A stretch of DNA of 46,428 bases. It comes from an uncultured Clostridia bacterium. Its GTDB lineage: Bacteria; Bacillota; Clostridia; Oscillospirales; Acutalibacteraceae. Shown piece after piece: positions 17,636-25,400 of the stretch; position 1 is the stretch's first letter, and the number at the start of each line of letters is the position of its first letter. A program made the position numbers and the translations under genes. Location of the stretch: NCBI GenBank assembly GCA_937880805.1, contig CALGRR010000119.1:1-46428 (forward strand), written 5' to 3'. The notes under the pieces are model-generated. The model did no database searches. It was not told the DNA's origin and worked only from the letters and a program-made list of their open reading frames with translations.

Positions 17636-19651
17636 TTATTTAACTGAAGCAAGTTTTTTTGCCTCTTTCTTTGCTTTTTCCGCTTTGGCTTTTTTATCGG
17701 AATTAATGCAGAGAGCAGCAATAATTGCAGCAAAAACGAGAACTGCTGCAAGACCGGGCAGGAAGCCTGCTCCGAATGAGCCCGTAGTAATAAGCGTGCC
17801 AATCTGATATACAAGATAACCAACTGTGAAACCTGTTCCGAGCTGGAATCCGATACCTGCCCAGAGCCATTTTGCACTCTTCAATTCGGAATTCATTGCA
17901 CCGATAGCGGCAAAGCAAGGCGGCGAATAAAGGTTAAACATAAGATATGCAAGAGCAGCAACCTTTGTTATGGCAAATGCACTTGCAACCTCTGCACCCG
18001 CACCGTCCATAAGAGCAAGCTCTTCTGTATCGATAAGATTTTCAAGACCTACAAAGCAAACAGCGAGAGTGCCCACAACATTTTCTTTTGCGATAAAGCC
18101 CGTTACTGCTGCCGCTGCAAGCTGCCAGGAAAGAACGCCCACAACGGGAACAAGCAGATATGCAAACGGGCCTGCGATTGATGCAAGAATTGATGCATCC
18201 GCCGTTTCGGCAACCTCAAAGCTCCAGGTAAATGACTGCATAATCTGAACCGCTGTGTTGCAAAGAAGAATGATTGTTGCCGCTTTAACTATGTATGCCC
18301 AGCCTCGGCTGCACATTGATTTGGTTGCCCTCCAAAGACTGGGAACCTTGTATTCGGGCAATTCCATAATAAAGAATGATTTTCTTGCCTTATAGCCGGT
18401 AATTTTGTTTATAACAAGTGCACCGATAAGAATGATAACGATACCCGCAAAATACATAAGAGGACCAACCCAGGTTGCATCCTCGAAGAATGCACCCGCA
18501 AAAAGCGAAATAACGGGAAGCTTTGCACCGCAGGGCATAAAGGGTGCAAGCATTGCGGTTGCTCTGCGTTCACGCTCGTTGCGGATTGTTCGGCAAGCCA
18601 TAACTCCGGGAATGGCACAGCCCGTGCCTATAACAAAGGGAATAACCGATTTGCCGCTTAAGCCAACCTTTTTGAATATGGGGTCAAGCACAACCGAAAC
18701 TCGTGCCATATAGCCGCAGTCTTCAAGAAGTGCAATAAGAAAATACATAACCATAACAAGCGGAAGGAAGCCGATAACTGCAATAACACCGCCTACAACG
18801 CCGTCAATAAGCAGCGAATAAAGAAGCGGATTTGCATCTGCAAAAAGCTCACCCAACGCAGCCTGACCGTTTTCAAGAAGAGCAACGAGTGCATCTGCAA
18901 TCCACACACCGGGACCTGCCTGCGAAATCCAGAAAACAGCAAACATTATAACGGCAAAGATAGGAATTCCAAGCCATCTGCTTGTGAGAACGGCATCTAT
19001 TTTATCCTGCTTGTTTCTGTCTTTTGTGAAAACCTTGCGTTTTTCAACCTCTTTTACAAGCTTGTTTACAAATTCAAAACGTTTTCTGTCTGCCGCCATA
19101 ACAGCCTTTTTATCTGTAAGGTCAATATTATCCTGAATATAAGGTGCTGACTGATTTTTACCTATAACGGAAACGGCAGCCTTAACAACCTCTGCCAAGC
19201 CTTCCGATGAGGTTGAAACAGTATCAATAACGGGGCATCCGAGCTTTTGAGAAAGAACAGAAGAATTGATTTTTGTTTCCTTTTTCTTATTAATATCAGT
19301 TTTGTTAAGTGCAACAACAACGGGGATTCCGAGCTCAAGAAGCTGAGTTGTAAAGAAAAGGCTTCTGCTTAAATTTGTTGCATCAACAATATTGATAATT
19401 GCATCAGGATTTTCGTTTTTAACATATGAGCTTGTAACGCTTTCTTCCGAAGTAAACGGTGACATTGAATATGCACCCGGAAGGTCAACGGCAACGAGCT
19501 CCTCTCCTGCGTAAAAACTCTTTTTAATGGGATGTTCTTTCTTTTCAACGGTAACACCCGCCCAGTTGCCAACCTTCTCGTTTCTGCCCGTGAGAGCATT
19601 ATACATTGTGGTTTTGCCGCTGTTGGGGTTACCCGCTAAAGCTATTCTCAT
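17636..19651 (-). CDS. feoB: ferrous iron transporter FeoB
   Basis: 671 residues. The N-terminal GTPase domain has G1 GNPNSGKTT, G3 DLPGAYSM and G4 NKTD. A cytosolic spacer follows, then the membrane domain from about residue 215 with two Gate motifs, one including GTGCAIPGVMACRT, and conserved Cys residues. FeoB imports Fe2+ under anaerobic conditions. The C-terminal lysine-rich tail is ordinary. It lies downstream of feoA with an operator-like dyad in the 93-bp gap, and GGAG before the ATG. Confidence 0.95.
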   Translation of the reverse strand: MRIALAGNPNSGKTTMYNALTGRNEKVGNWAGVTVEKKEHPIKKSFYAGEELVAVDLPGAYSMSPFTSEESVTSSYVKNENPDAIINIVDATNLSRSLFFTTQLLELGIPVVVALNKTDINKKKETKINSSVLSQKLGCPVIDTVSTSSEGLAEVVKAAVSVIGKNQSAPYIQDNIDLTDKKAVMAADRKRFEFVNKLVKEVEKRKVFTKDRNKQDKIDAVLTSRWLGIPIFAVIMFAVFWISQAGPGVWIADALVALLENGQAALGELFADANPLLYSLLIDGVVGGVIAVIGFLPLVMVMYFLIALLEDCGYMARVSVVLDPIFKKVGLSGKSVIPFVIGTGCAIPGVMACRTIRNERERRATAMLAPFMPCGAKLPVISLFAGAFFEDATWVGPLMYFAGIVIILIGALVINKITGYKARKSFFIMELPEYKVPSLWRATKSMCSRGWAYIVKAATIILLCNTAVQIMQSFTWSFEVAETADASILASIAGPFAYLLVPVVGVLSWQLAAAAVTGFIAKENVVGTLAVCFVGLENLIDTEELALMDGAGAEVASAFAITKVAALAYLMFNLYSPPCFAAIGAMNSELKSAKWLWAGIGFQLGTGFTVGYLVYQIGTLITTGSFGAGFLPGLAAVLVFAAIIAALCINSDKKAKAEKAKKEAKKLASVK

Positions 19652-19692
19652 TTAAGCTCACTCCTTACTGAAATTCTGTTTCTGCATTTCGG

Positions 19693-19708
19693 GTTAGTAC
19701 AAACTAAC
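19693..19708. promoter_or_regulatory. operator-like dyad between feoA and feoB
   Basis: GTTAGT and ACTAAC separated by 4 bp. It shares the TTAGT...ACTAA core with the dyad upstream of feoA, so both may bind the same iron-responsive DtxR/IdeR-type repressor. Regulator not identified here. Confidence 0.5.
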
Positions 19709-19744
19709 TGTATATCAAAAAATAAACAAACGATTATTTTTTAT

Positions 19745-19960
19745 TTACCAAACTATAATAGCCTCTGCAAGATGGGAATCAATATTATATCTGCCATCTT
19801 TAATTGAGACCACACATCCGCTCTTCAAATGAGAAATTACCGTTATGGGCTCACCGCTGTAGCATCCCAAAGAAAAAAGAAATGCATCAAGCTCTTCATC
19901 ATCGGTTTCGATTTGCTGAATTATATATTCTTTTCCCTCTTCGGCATTAGTAAGATTCAT
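19745..19960 (-). CDS. feoA: FeoA family protein
   Basis: 71 residues with the SH3-like FeoA pattern: an early KEYIIQQIE strand, LFSLGCYSGEPITVISH in the middle and SHLAEAIIVW at the end. FeoA is a small cytosolic partner of FeoB needed for Fe2+ uptake. It is first in the operon, preceded by GGAG and by a perfect palindrome overlapping its promoter region. Confidence 0.88.
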   Translation of the reverse strand: MNLTNAEEGKEYIIQQIETDDEELDAFLFSLGCYSGEPITVISHLKSGCVVSIKDGRYNIDSHLAEAIIVW

Positions 19961-19990
19961 AAATTCATCTCCGATTTTTCTTTATCAGAA

Positions 19991-20004
19991 TTAGTTTAAA
20001 CTAA
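19991..20004. promoter_or_regulatory. feoA operator palindrome
   Basis: TTAGTTTAAACTAA is a perfect 14-bp palindrome 31 bp upstream of the feoA ATG. It has the TTAG...CTAA outline of DtxR-family metal-regulator boxes. Iron repression is inferred. Confidence 0.55.
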
Positions 20005-20014
20005 CTTACAGGTC

Positions 20015-20044
20015 ACAAAAAACGGTTAGCTTCAACTAACCGTT
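20015..20044 (-). terminator. terminator of the patatin gene
   Basis: A 9-bp perfect stem (AACGGTTAG / CTAACCGTT) followed on the minus strand by six T. It lies 40 bp after the patatin stop and just ahead of the feo promoter. Confidence 0.85.
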
Positions 20045-20083
20045 GATATAATAGCACTATATGGAAGTTTTGTCAATACTTTT

Positions 20084-21151
20084 TCAGTTTTTTTCTAAAA
20101 TTTCTATAGCAAGCTCATATTCGTTACTGTCTTTGAAAACGGGTATTTTTTTCAGTATATTGCTGTAAAACCTCTGCTCCTTCTCTTCCGCGGCAAGCTG
20201 CTGCTTATATTCTTCATATTTTGCTTTAAGAGCATCCATAAAATCGGTTTTATTATAAATTTTTATTTTTTCAACACCCGTTTCGCTTGCAAAAGCCTCC
20301 AGCTGCTCGCAGGCATCGGCACCGTATTCCTCAATCATTTCATCGAAAACATCTTTTTCAAAATAAAAGCGTCTGCCCGAAAGATAACCAAAGGTTTTTC
20401 TTGTGTCAAGATAACCCATTTTTATGCGTTTTTCATACATTTCCTCGCTGAAATCAAAAGCCGGACCCAAATCCTCAATATCATACGGTCTTATGATAAT
20501 CGCCTGAGTGCAGGATAAATCCTCTTTGTGACCAAGACCTTTTCTTGAAGCGATGTCAACAAGAATAATTTTGTTGTAACCGTTTTTGCGAAGAAGGTTT
20601 ACAGGAGCATTATCGTAAACGCCGCCGTCAAGGTATCTCTCTCCCTCGGGGCCTATTTTGCTTACTCCGGGCACCTTCGATGAAGCAAGAAGATAATCAA
20701 CAAGCTGACCTTCGGGAATTTTATCAATGAATATTTCAAGCGGAGTAAACTCCGAAAGCTGAAAGGTTACCATTCCGAATTTTATATCGGATTTTCTTAC
20801 CTTCTCTTCGTCAATAAAGCTTTTCAGAAAATCCCTTGTGGGTGAGGCGTCAATTCCGCCGTTTCTGACTATTTCTTTAAAAAGCACGCTGAAATTGCGA
20901 AAGCTGAAAAGGTTTTCGGGGTCTTTCAATTCTTCCGTTATATTAACGCCCTTATCAACAGATGCACTTTTCCAGAGCTTCGTTGCGTTTTCATAATCCC
21001 CTGCCGCAATCAAAGCTCCGTTGATTGAACCTATTGAAACACCCGCAACGGCACTGAACGAAATGCCGAGCTCTCTCATCGCTTTCCATGCACCGAGCTG
21101 ATATGCACCCTTTGCACCGCCGCCCGCAAGCACAAGACCGTATTTTTTCAT
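20084..21151 (-). CDS. patatin-like phospholipase
   Basis: 355 residues from the ATG at 21151 (GGAG 8 nt before); a longer frame from 21199 would begin within the predicted promoter. The patatin catalytic elements are complete: oxyanion motif GGGAKGAYQLG near the N-terminus, nucleophile elbow GVSIGS, and DGGVYDN with the catalytic Asp. The C-terminal third is charged and helical. Patatins are Ser-Asp lipid acyl hydrolases. No membrane segment or signal is seen, so it is cytosolic or peripheral. Standalone gene with its own promoter and terminator. Confidence 0.9.
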   Translation of the reverse strand: MKKYGLVLAGGGAKGAYQLGAWKAMRELGISFSAVAGVSIGSINGALIAAGDYENATKLWKSASVDKGVNITEELKDPENLFSFRNFSVLFKEIVRNGGIDASPTRDFLKSFIDEEKVRKSDIKFGMVTFQLSEFTPLEIFIDKIPEGQLVDYLLASSKVPGVSKIGPEGERYLDGGVYDNAPVNLLRKNGYNKIILVDIASRKGLGHKEDLSCTQAIIIRPYDIEDLGPAFDFSEEMYEKRIKMGYLDTRKTFGYLSGRRFYFEKDVFDEMIEEYGADACEQLEAFASETGVEKIKIYNKTDFMDALKAKYEEYKQQLAAEEKEQRFYSNILKKIPVFKDSNEYELAIEILEKN

Positions 21152-21170
21152 CAGTATCATCTCCGCTATT

Positions 21171-21199
21171 ATTTTATCATATATATTCTTCACAATCAA
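21171..21199 (-). promoter_or_regulatory. patatin gene promoter
   Basis: Minus-strand TTGATT and TAAAAT with 17-bp spacing. It predicts a very short leader to the ATG at 21151. Confidence 0.6.
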
Positions 21200-21231
21200 T
21201 CGCTCAATGTAACAGAAAAATTAAATTTTTG

Positions 21232-21260
21232 TTGACATAAAAATCTTAAGGTTATATTAT
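21232..21260 (+). promoter_or_regulatory. GH125 gene promoter
   Basis: TTGACA and TATTAT with 17-bp spacing, 32 bp before the start codon. Confidence 0.72.
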
Positions 21261-21291
21261 TTAATAAGACTTTCTGCAAAGGATGAGAAAA

Positions 21292-22575
21292 ATGAACATA
21301 CCCGAATGCGTAGCAAAAAGAATTGATAAATACTGCGAAGTGATAGAAAAACACAGCCCGAAGCTTGCTTCTCTTTACCGTAACTGTTACCCTAACACTC
21401 TTGAAACCGCAACCGAGTTTCTTGATGACGGCTCAATATTTGTTTTGACGGGTGATATTCCCGCAATGTGGCTTCGTGACTCAACCGCAGAGGTTTCTCA
21501 CTATATTCCACTTGCAAAGGATAATAAGGATCTTGCAGATATTATTGAAGGTGTTATAAGAAAGCAGCGTAAATATATTGAAATTGAGCCTTACGCAAAT
21601 GCCTTTAAGCGTGAGCCCGACAGTCACGAGGAATTTGACGATTACCCGAAGAACAATCCGATTGTTTGGGAAAGAAAATATGAAATCGATTCACTCTGCT
21701 ACCCCATACGCCTCACTTATCTCTATTGGAAGGCAACGGGAGATAATTCAATTCTTGATGAAAGCTTTTTAAATTCGGTTAAAACAACCGTTTCTCTCTG
21801 GAGAACCGAACAGCACCATTTTGAAAAATCCCCCTACCGCTTCACCCGCAAGAACTGCCCCGAGCAGGATACTCTTCATAACGGCGGAATGGGCAATCCC
21901 GTTGAATATACGGGTATGACCTGGTCGGGCTTCAGACCGAGCGACGATGCCTGCCGATACGGTTATCTTGTTGCTTCAAATATGTTTGCCGTTGTTGCTC
22001 TCGGTTACATTTCCGAAATGCTTAATGCTGTTTATCCGAATGAATCCGAACTCATTTCCGAATGCAATTCACTCAGAAGCGAAATCAACGAAGGCATAAA
22101 TAAATATGCGGTTATAAGCACCGAAAAATACGGTAAAATCTATGCCTGCGAGGTAAACGGCAAGGGCGATTATTTCCTTTTTGACGATGCAAATGTGCCA
22201 AGCCTTCTCTCTGCACCGTATCTCGGCTACTGCGGATATGACAATGAAATTTACCGCAACACCCGCAGATTTATTCTGAGCAAGTATAATCCTTATTATT
22301 ATGAAGGTAAATTCGCAAAAGGCATTGGCAGCCCGCACACACCGAAAGGCTATATCTGGCATATTGCTCTTTCAATGCAGGGGCTTACATCGGATAACTC
22401 TGAAGAAATAAAAGAAATTCTTCATATGCTTGAAACCACCGATGCGGATACGGGATATATGCACGAGGGCTTTGATGCAGATAACCCGGATAAATTCACA
22501 AGAAGCTGGTTCAGCTGGTCCTGTGCTCTTTTTGCAGAGCTTGTTGAAAAAGCAGTTGACGAAAAAATCATCTGA
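21292..22575 (+). CDS. GH125 family exo-alpha-1,6-mannosidase
   Basis: 427 residues from the ATG at 21292, 8 nt after AAAGGA; the ATG at 21283 lies inside that site. The family hallmark GDIPAMWLRDSTAE is at about 55-68, followed by FKREPDSHEEFD and ETTDADTGYMHEGF. GH125 enzymes are inverting exo-alpha-1,6-mannosidases acting on N-glycan or fungal mannan fragments. There is no signal peptide, so imported mannosides are the likely substrate. It is a monocistronic unit ahead of a tRNA gene. Confidence 0.92.
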   Translation: MNIPECVAKRIDKYCEVIEKHSPKLASLYRNCYPNTLETATEFLDDGSIFVLTGDIPAMWLRDSTAEVSHYIPLAKDNKDLADIIEGVIRKQRKYIEIEPYANAFKREPDSHEEFDDYPKNNPIVWERKYEIDSLCYPIRLTYLYWKATGDNSILDESFLNSVKTTVSLWRTEQHHFEKSPYRFTRKNCPEQDTLHNGGMGNPVEYTGMTWSGFRPSDDACRYGYLVASNMFAVVALGYISEMLNAVYPNESELISECNSLRSEINEGINKYAVISTEKYGKIYACEVNGKGDYFLFDDANVPSLLSAPYLGYCGYDNEIYRNTRRFILSKYNPYYYEGKFAKGIGSPHTPKGYIWHIALSMQGLTSDNSEEIKEILHMLETTDADTGYMHEGFDADNPDKFTRSWFSWSCALFAELVEKAVDEKII

Positions 22576-22600
22576 TTTTAAAATATTTTTATAAAAAGAC

Positions 22601-22629
22601 TTGCAAATTTTAAAACATTATGTTATTAT
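22601..22629 (+). promoter_or_regulatory. tRNA-Thr promoter
   Basis: TTGCAA and TATTAT with 17-bp spacing; an alternative -10 (TATAAT) lies 3 bp later. Confidence 0.65.
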
Positions 22630-22656
22630 AATGTGCGTTCGGTAATGAACGCATAT

Positions 22657-22732
<76 letters not shown>

Positions 22733-22734
22733 GA

Positions 22735-22767
22735 AAAAAAGACGATTCTTCGGAATCGTCTTTTTTT
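22735..22767 (+). terminator. terminator after tRNA-Thr
   Basis: An 8-bp stem (GACGATTC / GAATCGTC) with a TTCG tetraloop, extended by an A-run/T-run, ending in seven T. Confidence 0.92.
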
Positions 22768-22771
22768 CAAC

Positions 22772-22948
22772 GAAATAAATCCCTTTCGGGATTTGTGAAA
22801 TACGCTATGCGTGTGAAATATTGCTCCGCAATGTGAAATACCTGCGGGTGTGGGGAGATTTATTTCATTTCACTTTCTGCCTCGGCAGAAAATTTCACAA
22901 TGATTAAATAATCACTATTTCACATTTTGCCTTTGCAAAATATTTCAC
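22772..22948. repeat. array of GTGAAATA-linked small hairpins in dyad arrangement
   Basis: GTGAAATA occurs at 22795, 22813 and 22833; its reverse form (T)ATTTCAC occurs at 22867, 22891, 22916 and 22941. Between them lie short perfect hairpins, for example CGCTATGCG, TTGCTCCGCAA, TTCTGCCTCGGCAGAA, TGATTAAATAATCA and TTTTGCCTTTGCAAAA. GAAATAAATC at 22772 is the reverse complement of GATTTATTTC at 22857, so the left half can fold into one long structure. No gene lies here. The array ends about 40 bp before a truncated four-helix-bundle gene. Confidence 0.8.
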
Positions 22949-22985
22949 TAAAACACATAATTGACGGTGTAAAGGCGGTGTCAAT

Positions 22986-23096
22986 ATGGCTGAATCAAAG
23001 CTTCGTAATCTATCAACTGATTTTGCAGTTGATGTTATCAAAATGTGCGAAAACATCAAAGGTCATTATATGAAACAGAGCAGACCGCATCCCTGA
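22986..23096 (+). pseudogene. truncated four-helix-bundle (S23/IVP-like) protein
   Basis: 36 residues. The opening SKLRNLSTDFAVDVIKMCEN and IKGHY matches the first helix of free-standing four-helix-bundle proteins (23S rRNA intervening-sequence protein family, also related to the Avd accessory protein of diversity-generating retroelements). Family members are about 115-125 residues; this one runs into a strong terminator hairpin after about 30 residues. It has a good ribosome site (AAAGGCGGTG). It is either a decayed gene or a very short product; I favour decay. Confidence 0.7.
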
Positions 23097-23134
23097 ATTG
23101 CAATTTTTCAGTAAGGGATGCGGTCTGATTTTTA
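23081..23134 (+). terminator. long hairpin terminator inside the truncated gene end
   Basis: A 13-bp perfect stem (CAGACCGCATCCC / GGGATGCGGTCTG), an inner CTGAA/TTCAG extension, then ATTTTT. The stop codon of the truncated frame lies within it. Confidence 0.85.
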
Positions 23135-23144
23135 ACAAAATAAA

Positions 23145-23213
23145 TTATGTAGTGCTCATTCGTTGTTTCAGCTTTTTGCCGTGATGCTTGATAGGATGCG
23201 TTTTCTCTGTCAT
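23145..23213 (-). CDS. 22-residue open frame, possible TnpW-like remnant
   Basis: A tiny frame with a strong ribosome site (GAGAGGTG just before the ATG) and a minus-strand promoter-like pair (TTGTTT, 18 bp, TATAAT) at 23239-23269. The start MTEKTHPIKHHGKKLKQRM recalls the THPIK opening of the small TnpW proteins of Tn4451-type elements, but it ends early. It could be a remnant or nothing. Confidence 0.3.
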   Translation of the reverse strand: MTEKTHPIKHHGKKLKQRMSTT

Positions 23214-23288
23214 AACACCTCTCTTGTGTCTGTTGGCGATATTATAATATATCTTCCAAATTAAAAACAAGTTTCATTTTGTGTGTGG

Positions 23289-23317
23289 TTGATAATAATA
23301 TAGATTTATGTTATAAT
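23289..23317 (+). promoter_or_regulatory. promoter with long leader for the HTH membrane protein
   Basis: TTGATA and TATAAT with exactly 17-bp spacing. It would give a leader of about 155 nt before 23479 that contains two segments complementary to the ribosome site (ACCTCC at 23348; AACACCTC at 23410). No other gene is seen in this stretch. Confidence 0.65.
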
Positions 23318-23478
23318 CTGAACAAAGAATAAGAATTTATTGAAAAAACCTCCTTCTTAAGCAGAACAAGGGTAATATTTATAAAAGTAACAGCGTAACC
23401 CATCAAAGTAACACCTCAAATGGTAGATTTTCAGCTTAAAATATGAAAGAATATGTTTAAAAAAACGGAGGTGTTTCT

Positions 23479-24105
23479 ATGGAATTTTCCAAAAAACTAA
23501 AAGAACTGCGAAACAAAAAAGGTGTATCACAAGCCAAGCTTGCGGCAGATATACATATTTCACGCTCTGCTGTTGCAAAATGGGAGAATGGCTTGGGATT
23601 GCCGAATGACGATTCGCTCAAACTATTAGCAAATTATTTTTGTGTGACAGTTGATGAGCTTATTTCAAACAAAAGCACCGAAGAGATCCTTGTGTTGAAG
23701 AATAAGACTATCGATCAGCAGAAAAAAATCATCATTGGCTTTGCCACAGGTTGCGCTATCGGTCTGTTTATATTAGGATTCATCTTTATAGAACCGCTGA
23801 GAGATTGCTTAATTCAGTTAGGCATCGGTGTTGTTTGTGTGCTTTTCGGTATTTTTAATATGTGTGGTAATATCGGCTCAATCCATTGGTATAATCGTCG
23901 CAAGGTCACGAAGGAGAATCAAAAGTCTTATTGTATGTTGGTCGGTCTTGGAACACTTATTATTGGTGCGGCTACAATTGTCGGTGCTGTTATACAAGCG
24001 GTAGGAAACATAGCGGCGAGTGGACTGATAATAGGTATGGGTGCTTTGACCGGATTAATTCTTATCCTATACGCACAATTCAAATATAACAAGGGATTAT
24101 TCTAA
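23479..24105 (+). CDS. XRE-type HTH protein with four membrane helices
   Basis: 208 residues. The N-terminal HTH (VSQAKLAADIHISRSAVAKW) spans about 17-36 of a domain covering residues 1-65. Four hydrophobic segments follow at about 82-102, 108-128, 150-172 and 177-198. This layout is common in Clostridia for membrane-tethered regulators of unknown signal. A GGAGGTG site precedes the ATG. The codon mix (GCG, CGC, GTC alongside TTG) seems a little unlike the neighbours and, with the remnants upstream, suggests horizontal acquisition; this is a by-eye impression. Confidence 0.82.
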   Translation: MEFSKKLKELRNKKGVSQAKLAADIHISRSAVAKWENGLGLPNDDSLKLLANYFCVTVDELISNKSTEEILVLKNKTIDQQKKIIIGFATGCAIGLFILGFIFIEPLRDCLIQLGIGVVCVLFGIFNMCGNIGSIHWYNRRKVTKENQKSYCMLVGLGTLIIGAATIVGAVIQAVGNIAASGLIIGMGALTGLILILYAQFKYNKGLF

Positions 24106-24185
24106 TTTCAAAATCCCAATTTGACAACTTAATTGCTTTATAATCTTGCAGCCCTTTTACTGTCTTTCATACGAGGAGAATTAAA

Positions 24186-24695
24186 ATGATAATCCTTATT
24201 TCAGGTGCAAGCCACACGGGCAAAACATTGCTTGCTCAAAAGCTTCTTGAAAAATACAAATATCCTTATCTTTCGATTGACCATTTAAAAATGGGTCTTA
24301 TCCGAAGCGGTGAAACAGGTTTGACTCCGGAAGATGACAAAAAACTCACTCCCTATCTTTGGAATATTGTTAAGGAAATGATTAAAACCGCAATCGAAAA
24401 CAATCAGAATCTTATTGTTGAAGGCTGTTATATTCCGTATGATTGGCAAAAGGATTTTTCAAAAGAGTATCTTGATAAAATAAAATATATATGCCTCATA
24501 ATGAGCGATGAATATATCAGAAACCATTTTGAAGAAATAAAAAGATTTTCAAATATAATTGAAAACAGAATATGCGATGATATATCAAAAGAAATTCTTC
24601 TGACAGACAATGCCGAGGCACTTGATATGTGCAAAAAACATAGCTTGGATTATATACTGATAAACGAGGAATATAAGGTGGATTATTCAATATGA
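24186..24695 (+). CDS. P-loop small-molecule kinase-like protein
   Basis: 169 residues. The Walker A motif GASHTGKT is at about 7-14, and a later NLIVEGCYIPYDW resembles the substrate or Walker B side of adenylate-kinase or 2-phosphoglycerate-kinase-like proteins. Substrate unknown. A GAGGAG site precedes the ATG. Its stop overlaps the trmO start (ATGA), so they are coupled. Confidence 0.72.
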   Translation: MIILISGASHTGKTLLAQKLLEKYKYPYLSIDHLKMGLIRSGETGLTPEDDKKLTPYLWNIVKEMIKTAIENNQNLIVEGCYIPYDWQKDFSKEYLDKIKYICLIMSDEYIRNHFEEIKRFSNIIENRICDDISKEILLTDNAEALDMCKKHSLDYILINEEYKVDYSI

Positions 24696-25381
24696 AAACA
24701 GAAATAAAACAAATTGCATATATCCGCACGGATTTTTCTTCAAAATTCGGTATTCCGAGGCAAAGCGGGCTTGTTGATGAGCTTGAAGCAACAATAGTTT
24801 TTGAGCCCGAATACCGCAATCCCGATGCATTGAGAGGCATTGAAGAGTATTCGCATTTATGGCTTATATGGCAATTCTCGGAATGTGCCGATAAAGACTG
24901 GACTCCGACGGTAAGACCCCCGAGGCTCGGAGGTAACAAACGAATGGGTGTTTTCGCAACACGCTCCCCTTTCAGACCGAATTCTCTCGGACTTTCAAGC
25001 GTTAAGCTTCTCGGAGTTGAGCAAACGGAAAAAGAAGGCTGTGTGCTCAAAGTTTCGGGTGCGGATTTGCTTGACGGAACACCGATTTTTGATATAAAGC
25101 CGTATCTTGCCTATGTTGACTCTCACCCCGAAGCAAGCAACGGATTCGCTCTTGACGAAAAAAGCGGAAGCGTTGAGGTTGAAATAAACAATGAACTTCT
25201 TGAAATGATACCCGAAGAAAAGAGGAAAGCTTTGATTGCCGTTCTTGCACAAGACCCCCGCCCGGGCTATCAGGACGACTGTGAGCGAATTTACGGAATA
25301 GAATTTGCGGGCTTTGATGTCAGATTTACCGTTTTTGAAAACAAACTGAAAGTTATTGAAATAAATAATTTACGGAGCTGA
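24692..25381 (+). CDS. trmO: tRNA (N6-threonylcarbamoyladenosine37-N6)-methyltransferase TrmO-like
   Basis: 229 residues of the YaeB/TsaA family. Signature segments include FGIPRQSGLVDELEATIVFE near residue 19, GIEEYSHLWLIWQF, and GVFATRSPFRPNSLGLSSVK, which forms the SAM-binding beta-barrel site. DGTPIFDIKPYLAYVDS follows. TrmO methylates t6A37 in tRNA-Thr species using SAM; a tRNA-Thr gene is 2 kb upstream, probably by chance. Confidence 0.92.
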   Translation: MKTEIKQIAYIRTDFSSKFGIPRQSGLVDELEATIVFEPEYRNPDALRGIEEYSHLWLIWQFSECADKDWTPTVRPPRLGGNKRMGVFATRSPFRPNSLGLSSVKLLGVEQTEKEGCVLKVSGADLLDGTPIFDIKPYLAYVDSHPEASNGFALDEKSGSVEVEINNELLEMIPEEKRKALIAVLAQDPRPGYQDDCERIYGIEFAGFDVRFTVFENKLKVIEINNLRS

Positions 25382-25400
25382 AATTCAGCTCCGTATTTTT
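25372..25400. terminator. bidirectional terminator between trmO and the oligopeptidase
   Basis: An 11-bp stem (ACGGAGCTGAA / TTCAGCTCCGT) with A/T runs; it overlaps the last codons of trmO. Confidence 0.85.
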
